Shown in pieces: positions 7,564-15,815 of a stretch of DNA of 64,000 bases; the first letter of the stretch is position 1, and each line of letters begins with the position of its first letter. Source of the stretch: Acidobacteriota bacterium (GTDB lineage: Bacteria; Acidobacteriota; Terriglobia; Bryobacterales; Bryobacteraceae); assembly GCA_026394055.1 (NCBI GenBank), contig JAPKYZ010000092.1, forward strand, positions 145,813-209,812, read 5' to 3'. A program made the translations under genes and the position numbers. The notes beneath the pieces were generated by a model. That model saw only the letters and a list, made by a program, of their open reading frames with translations. It was not told the DNA's origin and searched no databases.

Positions 7564-8712
7564 TTAACTCGCCTGCTTTACTGTTTCCCATTGCCGGCTG
7601 GCGGCGGATTTGAGGACGGCGTCGCAGACATAGTCGGTGGCGAGGCCGTCGCGGAAGGTGGGGGCTGCCGGGACGCCGGATTCGAGGCCGGCGATGAAAT
7701 CGGCTACTTGGTGCACGAAGGAGTGCTCATAGCCGATCTGCAAGCCGGGGACCCACCAGTTCTTCATGTAGGGCTGGTCGCCATCGGTGACGTGAATGGA
7801 GCGCCAGCCGCGGACGATGCCCTGGTCACTGTGGTCGAAATACTGGAGCCGGTGCAGGTCGTGCAGGTCCCAGGCGACGCTCGCCTTTTCGCCATTCAGT
7901 TCCAGGGTGTAGAGCGCCTTGTGGCCACGGGCGTAGCGGGTGGCTTCAAAGGTGGCGAGTGATCCATTAGCGAAGCGGGCCAGGAAGAGGCTGGCGTCGT
8001 CGATGCCGACCTTTTCCACTTTGCCGGTGAGGCTGTGGGAACGCTCCTTGATGAAGGTCTCGGTGACGGCCGAGACTTCAACCATCGGGCCGTTGAGCCA
8101 CATCGCCGTATCGATGCAGTGGGCCAGCAGGTCACCCGTGACGCCGCTGCCGGCGACGTTGACGTCGAGACGCCACAGGCCGGCGCCGCCCTGCGGCAGG
8201 TCGGCCGAAATGGTCCAGTCCTGCAGAAACTTGGCGCGGTAGTGGAAGATCTTGCCGAAGCGGCCCTCGTCGACCAACTGCTTGGCCAGCGTGACGGCGG
8301 GGACACGGCGGTAGTTGTACCAGACCATGTTTGCGACGCCCGCCTTTTCAATCGCGGCCACCATCTCCTCGCTTTCGGCCGGGTTGCGGCCGAGCGGCTT
8401 CTCGCAGAGCACCATCTTGCCTGCGGCGGCCGCCGCGATGGCGATGTCGCGATGGGTGTCGTTGGGGCTACAGATGTCGATCACGTCGATATCGGGCCGC
8501 TCGACCAGCTTGCGCCAGTCGGTCTCGATTGATTCGTAGCCCCAGGTGTCAGCAAAGGCTTGGGCTTTGCCCGCATCGCGAGCGCAGGCCGCCTTCAGCA
8601 CCACCTGATGCTCAGCGGGAAAGAAGTTGCCGACTTTACGGAAGGCATTGGAGTGGGCGCGGCCCATAAAGCCATAGCCCACCATGCCGAGATTGAGTGT
8701 TTTCTTGCTCAT
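7564..8712 (-). CDS. Gfo/Idh/MocA family NAD(P)-dependent oxidoreductase
   Basis: A 382-residue sugar dehydrogenase-like enzyme. The N-terminal Rossmann fold has [12 protein letters not shown] near residues 8-20. [12 protein letters not shown] and the family EKP signature (LCEKPLGR) lie around residues 80-110. The C-terminal alpha/beta domain is of the GFO_IDH_MocA type. The substrate cannot be told; these proteins oxidise sugars, inositols or glycosides. I use the ATG at 8710-8712 instead of the in-frame ATG at 8739, since homologues begin a few residues before the Rossmann strand. That leaves 17 bases after the upstream frameshifted isomerase, and the two genes probably form one catabolic unit. 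No signal peptide, unlike the paralogue at 18619-19794. Confidence 0.9.
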   Translation of the reverse strand: MSKKTLNLGMVGYGFMGRAHSNAFRKVGNFFPAEHQVVLKAACARDAGKAQAFADTWGYESIETDWRKLVERPDIDVIDICSPNDTHRDIAIAAAAAGKMVLCEKPLGRNPAESEEMVAAIEKAGVANMVWYNYRRVPAVTLAKQLVDEGRFGKIFHYRAKFLQDWTISADLPQGGAGLWRLDVNVAGSGVTGDLLAHCIDTAMWLNGPMVEVSAVTETFIKERSHSLTGKVEKVGIDDASLFLARFANGSLATFEATRYARGHKALYTLELNGEKASVAWDLHDLHRLQYFDHSDQGIVRGWRSIHVTDGDQPYMKNWWVPGLQIGYEHSFVHQVADFIAGLESGVPAAPTFRDGLATDYVCDAVLKSAASRQWETVKQAS

Positions 8713-8729
8713 TGGAAGTTCGTTTGAAG

Positions 8730-9664
8730 TTAGTTCCACCCATGGGCTTGGCGCACGGAGATCATGGCCGCCAGAATGGAGTTCCAGGTTTCGGGCTGCA
8801 TCATCGTTTCGTTCGAGAACATGCAGCCGTCCCAGCAGATGTGTTGGACAGCCATCGTCGGCTCGCCATCCTGGCCGCGCAGCCAGTAGCCCGCATCACG
8901 GGCGATCTTCAGCTTGCCGTTGGGGTCGTTGGGGAGGCAGTGGCGGCCGGTCTTGTCGTGGCTGCCGGAGCCCTTTACAGTGGCGTCGTTCTGGGCGACG
9001 TGGAAGTCGATGGTCCAGGGTCGCAGGGCGGCGGTGACCGTCTTCAAGGCTTCGTCCAGGGCGTCGTCGTCGTCCCAGGTATAGCCGTCGGGTAGGAGGC
9101 GGTCTTCCGGCGCGTTGTAGCCCATGGTGTAGAGCAAGGTGTGGGCCATGTCAGCCTGGAAGCCAATGAGCTTGGGCCGGTCCACCATTTCGAGCAACTC
9201 CACCATCTGGCGCCAGCTGTGCATGCCACCCCAGCAGATCTCGCCTTCAGCCGCCAGACGCTCGCCATAACCGGCGGCGATGTCGCAGGCCTCACGGAAG
9301 GTTTTGGCGATCTTATGGTGCAAGCCTTCTTCACCTGCGTCAGGAAGTTGGCACGGTCCTCATCGCTGCCCATGGCGGAGCCGCCACCGGTCGGCGGCCA
9401 TACGGGCGCCACCAGGGAGCCGACCTTGAAGCCGTAACCAGAGATCTTGGCGGCCAGCGCTTTGATGTCGTCGGGCGTGGAATCGATCGATACGTGCGGG
9501 TCGAACAGGAAAAGATCGACCCCTTCAAAACGCTGCCCATCGACCTCGGCCGCTGCGGTGAGGCGCAGCATGGTGTCGAGATCGATGGGCGGTTCGGAAT
9601 CAGGACCCTTGCCGACCAGGCCGGGCCACATTGCGTTGTGCAGTTTCGGAAATTGGTTCGCCAT
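8730..9664 (-). pseudogene. Sugar phosphate isomerase/epimerase (AP endonuclease 2-type TIM barrel), frameshifted
   Basis: Two overlapping frames encode one protein of about 311 residues. The N-terminal part (start [13 protein letters not shown] at 9664) runs to about 9320 through TIM-barrel strands including [12 protein letters not shown]. The C-terminal part continues in another frame from about 9323 ([14 protein letters not shown]) to the stop at 8730, with the barrel segments [17 protein letters not shown] and [11 protein letters not shown]. Joining them needs one missing base near 9310-9325. Either the gene was recently broken or one base was lost in sequencing; codon use looks intact on both sides, which favours a recent or artefactual event. 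It lies just upstream of a Gfo/Idh gene, a frequent partner. Confidence 0.8.
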
Positions 9665-9733
9665 GCTCAGTAGGGAAGCGTATCAAACCAGCCCCCCTCG
9701 CGGCAGCAACCGCGTTCCAATTTCGCGCCGCGG

Positions 9734-10783
9734 CTAGTGAGCGGCGGCCGCCTCTTCTTCTTCGTTCTGGCCGTAGTTCACTTCGACGTAGCGCAGCACG
9801 CCACGGGCGACGGCGTTCAGCGGATCCTTGGCCTGGCGCACTTCCGAGATCGGGAACGGCCAATCCATCTTGCGGATCTCGCGTTCGAAGATCTTCTTGA
9901 AGCCGGCGGGCATGGTGGTGCCGCCGCCGATGACCAGCGGAATCGGCCGGTCCAGACGCGGCACGTCGGTGGAGGAGACCAGCACCGTGGCCAGCGAACC
10001 GATGGTGTGCTGGATCAGCTCTTCGTAGAAGACCTTGATCGAGCGGGACATCTGGTCGTCGGAGGTGCCGAGCAGGTCGAAGTTATTCTCTTTGTAGAGG
10101 CGGACGCGGGCAGCCTTTTCACCCAGCACTTCCGCCGCGGCGGAATCGACATCGTCGCCACCGCGATTGATGCTGAAATCGAGCACGGGGACCGACAAGT
10201 AAGTCATCGCCACGTTGGTAAGACCGGCGCCGAAACTAATCGCCACGCCCGAGTAACCGCTATCTTCGAGCTCCGAGTACACCAGCGCCTCGGCCTCATT
10301 GACGGCATAGGGGGTGTAGCCCAAGTTACGGAACATCAGCTCCAGGGCGGAGCGGTGGTTGGTGAGGCTGGCCTTCGAGACACCTTCGGCGTGCAGACCG
10401 GCGCTGGGCATGGAGAAGCCGACAACGGCCGGCTTGGCCGTGGCTTCGCCCACCAGTTCGCCGACAATGCGGTTGAGCACCAGCGTGCTGGCCGGTTCCT
10501 GCAAATTCAGGCAGCCGCTGCGCATCGGGCGGCGCAATTCGGCGTGGAACAACTCAGCGAACACCGTCGCCGCTTGGCCATAGGCGAGCAAAACGCCGCC
10601 ATGCCGCAAAAACCGGATGCCCTGCCGCTTCAAGCTGTTCACCGTGGCCGGCATGTCCGGCACTTCGATGAACGCGTTCAGCGTCATATCCAGCTGCAAC
10701 CCACCATTGGGATTCCGTGCGGCCACCAGCCGGCTGGTACCAATGTCTACGCCCGTGAAAGAGCGGGTCTTGTCGATTTTCAA
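9734..10783 (-). CDS. Actin/Hsp70-fold ATPase-like protein
   Basis: A 349-residue protein with phosphate-1 motif GVDIGTSRLVAA near the start, a second phosphate loop ISFGAGLTNVAM in the middle and the adenosine motif LVIGGGTTMPAGF near residue 290. This order fits the actin/MreB/Hsp70/PilM superfamily. INRGGDDVDSAAA resembles the loop after phosphate 2 in Hsp70-like proteins. The C terminus is acidic and Ala-rich. The TTG at 10781-10783 is chosen because AGGAG sits seven bases upstream; the longer frame to 10825 adds an Arg-rich peptide unlike the family. It could be a cytoskeletal or pilus-assembly ATPase, but no pilus or partition partner is adjacent. Confidence 0.72.
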   Translation of the reverse strand: MKIDKTRSFTGVDIGTSRLVAARNPNGGLQLDMTLNAFIEVPDMPATVNSLKRQGIRFLRHGGVLLAYGQAATVFAELFHAELRRPMRSGCLNLQEPASTLVLNRIVGELVGEATAKPAVVGFSMPSAGLHAEGVSKASLTNHRSALELMFRNLGYTPYAVNEAEALVYSELEDSGYSGVAISFGAGLTNVAMTYLSVPVLDFSINRGGDDVDSAAAEVLGEKAARVRLYKENNFDLLGTSDDQMSRSIKVFYEELIQHTIGSLATVLVSSTDVPRLDRPIPLVIGGGTTMPAGFKKIFEREIRKMDWPFPISEVRQAKDPLNAVARGVLRYVEVNYGQNEEEEAAAAH

Positions 10784-10848
10784 AGCGATTCTCCTGTCAA
10801 CGGCGCGCTCTCGCTCGCGCGGCAATCAAACCAAGCGGAGACCCAGAA

Positions 10849-12735
10849 CTAAGCTTTGGCCGCGTCAAACATCGACGCCGCACCCCAGTTTTGGATTGTT
10901 CTCCACAGAGCAAGCATCTCAAACTTAGGGCCATGATCGTGGGACGGCTTGGCGGCCCGTAGGCAACCCGAAACGCGCTCCACTCGCGGCTTCTCAAATC
11001 CAGCTTCGCGCAGCATCCGTTCCACGTGCTGACGGCGGAAGCTGTACACTTGGCCCGGTAACCGCAACCCGCTCCACTGCGCGCCAAAAATCAGCGAACG
11101 CAGCGACAGCGGATCGAAGGAAGCCACCAGCAACCGGCCCCCTGGCACCAGCATATCGTGGACCGACCGCAGTAAAGCAACCGGCTCACGGCTCTGTTCC
11201 AGCGCAAACGGCAGCACGCACATGCCGAAGCTTCCGAAGATGTGCGGGTTGCCATCGGAGCGGAGGTCCGCCAGTTGTTCTGGCGTCAGGCTGAGTTCCG
11301 CCAAGTCGCCGGTGGAGACGTGCGAGGCATTCATCACCGCCATCACACGCTCCCGCGATTCGCGGCGGAAGGCTTCGACGCGGCGCAACAGCACCAGATC
11401 CTGCGTCTCCATCGGTTGCACGGCTTCGTCACCTGGATCCAGGCGCAGTACGGAGCAGCGGGGGCAGCGTTCGAGCGTGGCCGATACCTTCATCCAGCGC
11501 GTGCCCGCGCAGACCGGACAGGGCGCGCCCGTTTGGCTGCGGTGAAGCGCCGGTAGGGACCGAGTGCTGGGCTTCGCCGTGAGGCCTACCTCGCGCAAGG
11601 GCGTTGAGGTTGGCACGGGCGACGAACCGCCAGCAGCGGCGGCAGCGCCGGCCTTCTTGCTCCCGGCCTTCTTGTTTTCTGCTGTAGGTGCGGCGGTGGC
11701 TGGGCGAGCAGGAGTTTTGGCCGGCTCCACCACGGGCTCCGTTTCGATGACCGGAGTGCTCACCGGTTGGCTGGCCACAGCCTCCGGAAGCGCCTGCGCC
11801 TCTTCCGGCATTGCGGCGGCGGCTGGGGGTTGAGAATCGGTGTCGTCAGGCGTGGAGACGTCGCTCTCCGCTTCGACGGCGGCGGGGCGCGCTACCGCTT
11901 CGATTGCGGCTGAGTTCTCGACGGCGCTGGCGACGGATTCGGGGGCAAGCTCAATTTCGGCTGGCTCTTCGACCGGAGGTTCGACGGCGGCGACGGCGAC
12001 CGCTCCGGGTTCGGCTGGCTCCTGGGTGGCCTCCAAGGCGGTTGCGACCGGCTCGACAGGCTCTTCGATCACGGGATCAGCCGCCACTTCAATCGTGGCT
12101 GTCTCAGCCTCTGCTGCGATCACCGCCACTTCGGTGGGTGCAGGTGAGGGAGCGTCGGTGACGAGGTCTACTGCTTCAACCAGGTCGACAGGGGCGGTCT
12201 CAACGTCAACGGCCTCACCAGCCAGCGCAACTTCCGGTTCAGCCGGGGCGACGATGGCGGCGACGGGTATCTCGTCGGTCAGCTCAGGGTCAGCGAGCTC
12301 AACCGCTGGTTCGGGCAACGCCGCCGCCTCAACGACAGGTTCCACCGGCTCGGCGGCTGCGGCCTCGTCTTCCGGGGCAAGGAATGCGGCGTCCGGAGCA
12401 CTCTCCACGAGAGCAATGGCCGGAACTACCGGAAGCGCTAGAGGTTCAAAAGAGGGAAGAGTTGTCCCTAAGCCGCCTGGAATGAATACGCGAGCATCCG
12501 CCAATGCTGGCAGTTCCCCACCAGCGGGAATTAGATTCAGCGGCGCAACCGCCGCCGCAAGAACCCCGGATGTCTCGGGTGTCTGCAACAAGGTTTCACT
12601 CTCGATATTCGTGGGGATTGTTTTCAGCTCGTCCGGTTCCTCCTCCGGAGTTGCTGGGCGGAATCGCCGCCAGTCAGACCGGACGGAGGACAGCCCTCGA
12701 CTCATCCGGTTTGGTCCATGCTTACCTATACTCAC
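10849..12735 (-). CDS. Long Ala/Pro/Glu/Val-rich protein with C-terminal zinc ribbon and degenerate methyltransferase domain
   Basis: A 628-residue protein. Residues about 1-30 are basic (RSDWRRFRP). Residues about 50-345 are low-complexity, made of Ala, Glu, Pro and Val and likely disordered. Residues about 345-375 are Lys/Ala-rich. Four cysteines at 406, 409, 424 and 427 form a CxxC-CxxC zinc ribbon. Residues about 490-590 match the later part of class I methyltransferases: FGSFGMCVLPFALEQ, then LVPGGRLLVASFDP, then a C-terminal REAGF segment. The SAM-binding GxGxG motif expected before this is absent, so activity is doubtful. The GTG start at 12735 has AAGG about eight bases upstream. It precedes the actin-like gene on the same strand. 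Confidence 0.7.
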   Translation of the reverse strand: MSIGKHGPNRMSRGLSSVRSDWRRFRPATPEEEPDELKTIPTNIESETLLQTPETSGVLAAAVAPLNLIPAGGELPALADARVFIPGGLGTTLPSFEPLALPVVPAIALVESAPDAAFLAPEDEAAAAEPVEPVVEAAALPEPAVELADPELTDEIPVAAIVAPAEPEVALAGEAVDVETAPVDLVEAVDLVTDAPSPAPTEVAVIAAEAETATIEVAADPVIEEPVEPVATALEATQEPAEPGAVAVAAVEPPVEEPAEIELAPESVASAVENSAAIEAVARPAAVEAESDVSTPDDTDSQPPAAAAMPEEAQALPEAVASQPVSTPVIETEPVVEPAKTPARPATAAPTAENKKAGSKKAGAAAAAGGSSPVPTSTPLREVGLTAKPSTRSLPALHRSQTGAPCPVCAGTRWMKVSATLERCPRCSVLRLDPGDEAVQPMETQDLVLLRRVEAFRRESRERVMAVMNASHVSTGDLAELSLTPEQLADLRSDGNPHIFGSFGMCVLPFALEQSREPVALLRSVHDMLVPGGRLLVASFDPLSLRSLIFGAQWSGLRLPGQVYSFRRQHVERMLREAGFEKPRVERVSGCLRAAKPSHDHGPKFEMLALWRTIQNWGAASMFDAAKA

Positions 12736-12762
12736 TGCCGCTACCTTAAAACAAAAGCGACC

Positions 12763-12790
12763 ACATAACCGGGGTGACAGCCCGTTATGT
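12763..12790. promoter_or_regulatory. Hairpin in the leader of the zinc-ribbon/methyltransferase gene
   Basis: ACATAA and TTATGT with inner CGGG and CCCG pair around a short loop, with one bulged C. The structure lies 28 bases upstream of the GTG at 12733-12735, in an AT-rich 190-base gap downstream of the lactonase gene. It could be an operator, a leader hairpin or the end of the lactonase transcript. No poly-T follows on either strand. Confidence 0.3.
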
Positions 12791-12927
12791 ACCGATTGTC
12801 TTTCTTTATTGAAATAGGCTCCCTTACCGAGAACCGTTCTTCAAACGGTACCAGAGGTTTCCGTTAATCCGGAAATCGTTTTCTTCGAAAACTTTCGTTG
12901 CACGAACGTGCGTCCGAGTATAGCGAA

Positions 12928-14052
12928 CTACGCGAAGCGGATGCAAACGGGAAAACCGATATCTAGCGTCTGCCCGGTGGGGGTGATTTTGCCGGTGGAC
13001 GGGTCCAGGGCAAAGGCCACGACATTGGAGGTGTCCTGGTTGGCCGCCAGCAGCCATTTGCCGCTGGAATGGATGCGGAAGTTGCGCGGCGTCTTGCCTA
13101 AAGTACTTGCGTAATCAACCACTTTGATCGATCCCTGGGGCATATCGACCGCGAAGATCGCCAGACTATTGTGGCCGCGGTTGGAGGCATAGACAAACCG
13201 GCCATTGGGGTGCACCAGCACTTCGGCGCAGCTGTTGTCGCCCGAAAAATCTTTGGGCAATGTGCTGACGGTGGAAATCTCGTCCAGCTTGCCGGTCTGT
13301 TCGTTCCACTTAAACGCCGTGACGGAAGACCCCATTTCGTTCACGCCAAAGGCGTACTGATAGCTAGGGTGGAAGGCGAAATGGCGGGGTCCGGAACCGC
13401 CTTTCACCTTAGCGGCACCATGCCGGGTGATCTTGCCATTCTGGGCGTCCAGCGCGTAGACGATGTATTCGTCCAGCCCCAGATCGGCCACCACCGCCCA
13501 CTTGTTGTTCTTCGACAGGTTCACCGAATGGGCGTGCGGCCCCTGCTGGCGCTTCTGGTCGGGACCACTGCCGGAGTGCTTGATGACGCTGGAGGCTTCG
13601 CTGAGCGAGCCATCGGCCTTGATCGGAAAGACGCTGGTGACGCCATCGCCATAGTTCACCGCCAGGACGTTGCGCTTGCTGGCGTCCACCACCAGGTGAC
13701 ACGGCGAGTTGCCCTGGCTTTCCACTGAATTGATGGGCTTTAGCAGCCCGGTGGCGGCGTCCCGCGAGTACGACGCGATGATGCCCTTCCCCGCTTCGCC
13801 CACCGCATAGAGAAACTTGCCGTCCGGGTGCAGTGCCAGAAACGACGGATTCCGCGCCTCGGCGGCCAATTGCGGCGCCGACAACTTGCCCGTGGCGGCG
13901 TCGAAGCGCGCCACATAGATGCCCTTGCTCGCCCCCCGGCTGTAGGTGCCAAAGTAGACCAGCTGGCCCGCGTCAGCGGCGCGAGCGGTCAGCGCGGCCG
14001 GAAGAGCGGCCAACAGGGTGCGGCGGGAAAGATGCATTGGGGTAGCAGACAT
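12928..14052 (-). CDS. Exported lactonase-family seven-bladed beta-propeller (6-phosphogluconolactonase-like, YbhE type)
   Basis: A 374-residue protein with a twin-arginine-like signal (SRRTLLAALPAAL) ending after about residue 30. The body has the repeating strands of the YbhE/Pgl lactonase family: YFGTYSRGASKGIYVARFD, NPSFLALHPDGKFLYAVGE, and FRIHSSGKWLLAANQDTSN near the C terminus. Cytosolic YbhE hydrolyses 6-phosphogluconolactone; exported relatives may act on other sugar lactones, so the substrate is uncertain. The start at 14052 is taken over the longer frame to 14118 because it places the Arg pair near the N terminus. It is divergent from the broken kinase gene at 14193. Confidence 0.85.
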   Translation of the reverse strand: MSATPMHLSRRTLLAALPAALTARAADAGQLVYFGTYSRGASKGIYVARFDAATGKLSAPQLAAEARNPSFLALHPDGKFLYAVGEAGKGIIASYSRDAATGLLKPINSVESQGNSPCHLVVDASKRNVLAVNYGDGVTSVFPIKADGSLSEASSVIKHSGSGPDQKRQQGPHAHSVNLSKNNKWAVVADLGLDEYIVYALDAQNGKITRHGAAKVKGGSGPRHFAFHPSYQYAFGVNEMGSSVTAFKWNEQTGKLDEISTVSTLPKDFSGDNSCAEVLVHPNGRFVYASNRGHNSLAIFAVDMPQGSIKVVDYASTLGKTPRNFRIHSSGKWLLAANQDTSNVVAFALDPSTGKITPTGQTLDIGFPVCIRFA

Positions 14053-14192
14053 GGAGAGCCTCGGCGGATCCGGTTGATCCGACTTGAGCGTATCAAAGTT
14101 GCCTACACACTTCAGCATGATGACAACTTCTGGGTCGAAGCCGGATGGATCAGGACTACGCTTGATCCGCGAGTCACACTAATTGTCTGACA

Positions 14193-15034
14193 ATGCCCCT
14201 CTCCCCCGGCGATCAGCTTGGCCCGTACGAGATCCTTGCGCCGCTGGGCGCGGGCGGCATGGGTGTCGTCTTCAAGGCCCGTGACACGCGGCTGGACCGG
14301 ACGGTGGCGGTGAAGGTTCTCCCCGAACACATCGCCAAACGCGACGACCTACGCGCCCGGTTTGAACGTGAAGCGCGGGCGGTAGCTTCGCTCAATCACC
14401 CCAACATCTGCACGCTGCTCGACATTGGCAGCCAAGATGGCGCGGGGTACATCGTGATGGAGCTGATCGAAGGCGAAACCCTCGCCGCGCGGATCGCCAA
14501 AGGAGCCATCCCGCTCGATCAAGCGCTCAAATTCTCGATTCAGATCGCCGACGCGCTCGACCGGGCACGTTGGGCCGGGGTCACGCATCGCGATGTGAAG
14601 CCGCAGAACATCATGCTGACGCGCGATGGGGTGAAGGTGCGCGATTTTGGGCTGGCGAAGTCGGCAGCCGCGAAGCCGGGGCCGACGGAAGATACGCTCA
14701 CTCAAGTGCTCACCACCGAGGGCACGGTGCGCGGCACGCCACAGTATATGGCTCCCGAGCAGTTTGCGGGCAAAGAGGCGGATGCGCGCAGTGAAATTTG
14801 GGGCCGTCCAGGCCGCGCGAGCTGTTCGACTTACCCGCGGCCTTAGGAGGCTTTTCCTTCTGGGCGTCGGCTCCCGACGGCATGCGCTTCCTGGTGCTGA
14901 AGCCGACGGGCGGCGCTCAACCGCTGGAAGTGATCGTCAACTGGCCGGCGCTGCTGAAGGGCGGCGAAGGAATGAGTGTTGCCGGCCGGGAATCGGCGCA
15001 CTGGAGCTCAAGACTACAAAGCGGCCATGCGTAA
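14193..15034 (+). pseudogene. TolB-type Ser/Thr protein kinase with a large internal deletion
   Basis: The first frame (14193-14846) encodes a nearly complete kinase N terminus: GAGGMGVVFKA glycine loop, VAVKVL lysine, HRDVKPQN catalytic loop, DFGLAK, and YMAPEQF activation segment. After ADARSEIW the frame departs into unrelated residues and stops. From about 14800 a different frame (RELFDLPAALGGFSF, then VIVNWPALLKGG) reads like the extreme C terminus of Solibacter-type kinases that carry a TolB/WD40 propeller. The rest of the kinase, any membrane helix and nearly all of the propeller are missing. This points to a deletion of more than 1.5 kb with a frame change. The first 200 residues might still be expressed as a truncated kinase. 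Confidence 0.75.
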
Positions 15035-15241
15035 GAACTCTTCGACTGTCAGGCCGGACCTCGCGATCAAACTCCGCAAGGTCCCCCGAGCCACTCGGTC
15101 GTGATCTGGAATCGAGAGCGTCGCAAGCTCGCCGGCCTTCGTCATCACAATGTGACTGCCACGCTGTCTGGCCACGCGCCACCCAAACTTCTCGAATGCC
15201 CGGACCACCTCCCGCGGACGAAGCAACGGGATGGCGGGCAT
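15014..15241 (-). CDS. hicA: HicA-type mRNA interferase toxin
   Basis: A 75-residue basic protein of the HicA/YcfA double-stranded RNA-binding fold. Residues about 8-35 form the first helix and strands (REVVRAFEKFGWRVARQRGSH). The His of GSHIVM is the conserved catalytic residue of the family. IPDHDRVARGTLRSLIARSGL completes the fold. HicA toxins cleave mRNA and are neutralised by HicB. I use the ATG at 15239-15241, which overlaps the hicB stop as TAATG, instead of a longer frame. Gene order is antitoxin then toxin, the reverse of E. coli hicAB but common elsewhere. The 3' end overlaps the remnant of the convergent kinase. Confidence 0.85.
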   Translation of the reverse strand: MPAIPLLRPREVVRAFEKFGWRVARQRGSHIVMTKAGELATLSIPDHDRVARGTLRSLIARSGLTVEEFLRMAAL

Positions 15242-15447
15242 TAGACCGTAACTTCCAACTCTCGGGTGGGCACCAACGCGGGGAATCCCTGCTCGGCGCG
15301 CACGGCCAAACATTCCCGGATCGCGTCGCGGAGATTTGCCTCAGCTTCAGCTTCAGTTGTTCCCTGGCTGACACAACCGGGGATCGAAAGGCACTCGGCG
15401 ACGAATACGCCGTCCTCATCCTGCTGGATCGAGACGATGAACTTCAC
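15241..15447 (-). CDS. hicB: HicB-type antitoxin, short form
   Basis: A 68-residue protein with the partial RNase H-like fold of HicB: KFIVSIQQDEDGVFVAECLSIPGC followed by TEAEAEANLRDAIREC. It should bind and inhibit the HicA encoded downstream. It ends soon after the helix, so there is no C-terminal helix-turn-helix or ribbon-helix-helix DNA-binding domain. The GTG at 15445-15447 starts within the stop codon of the preceding gene (TAGTG); the longer open frame to 15516 lacks homology over its extra residues. The coupled TAGTG and TAATG junctions suggest one translation-coupled operon of three genes. Confidence 0.83.
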   Translation of the reverse strand: MKFIVSIQQDEDGVFVAECLSIPGCVSQGTTEAEAEANLRDAIRECLAVRAEQGFPALVPTRELEVTV

Positions 15448-15668
15448 TAAGCCATGATATCGCCCTTTACTGGTTTCGGCCGCGCGGAACCCGGCACTTG
15501 ATCTCGTCCGCGCCAAGCGGCATAGCGGAGCGCTTGACGGATATCTTCGGTATCACGAAGAGGGGTAGCCGCCAGAACTTCCGCCACGGTTCGACCAGGG
15601 ACCGGCAGCCCGACGATCGTGCCCACCGTTATTCGCATTCCGCCAATGCGCGGTTTACCACCCATCAC
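15447..15668 (-). CDS. DUF433 (VapB-like) antitoxin-type protein
   Basis: A 73-residue protein. GGKPRIGGMRITVGTIVGL at its N terminus and IRQALRYAAWRG near residue 50 are the hallmarks of DUF433. These proteins have a helical, helix-turn-helix-like fold and are usually encoded beside a PIN-like (DUF5615) toxin. No such toxin is present; HicB and HicA follow directly, with a one-base overlap. The start is the GTG at 15668 or the ATG three bases later; an in-frame stop lies a few codons upstream. It could supply DNA binding for autoregulation of the cassette, an inference from its fold and from the short HicB. Confidence 0.78.
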   Translation of the reverse strand: MMGGKPRIGGMRITVGTIVGLPVPGRTVAEVLAATPLRDTEDIRQALRYAAWRGRDQVPGSARPKPVKGDIMA

Positions 15669-15815
15669 CGGCGGGGTCCCCGCTTACCCGGTCGAGTGGT
15701 TCCAGCGCACCCTGATTATGGGCCAGCGAGCGCGACGCGAGTTGTTCGCCAGTGTGACAACCCTTCCCGCTCGTCATTCCAATGTCATCCTTTCGCGATA
15801 GCCTTTACGGTGACC

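Noticed and set aside
11840..12817. A 325-codon Ser/Thr/Ala-rich open frame on the plus strand
   Set aside because: It is antisense to the Ala/Pro/Glu-rich part of the zinc-ribbon/methyltransferase gene, and low complexity on one strand produces low complexity on the other.
12824..13057. Small 77-codon frame on the minus strand
   Set aside because: It largely overlaps the end of the lactonase gene in another frame and ends in the intergenic gap, with no family resemblance.
15498..15815. N-terminal extension of the phosphoesterase frame
   Set aside because: The extra 106 residues overlap the divergent DUF433 gene and lack any homology, and the signal peptide begins at 15816.
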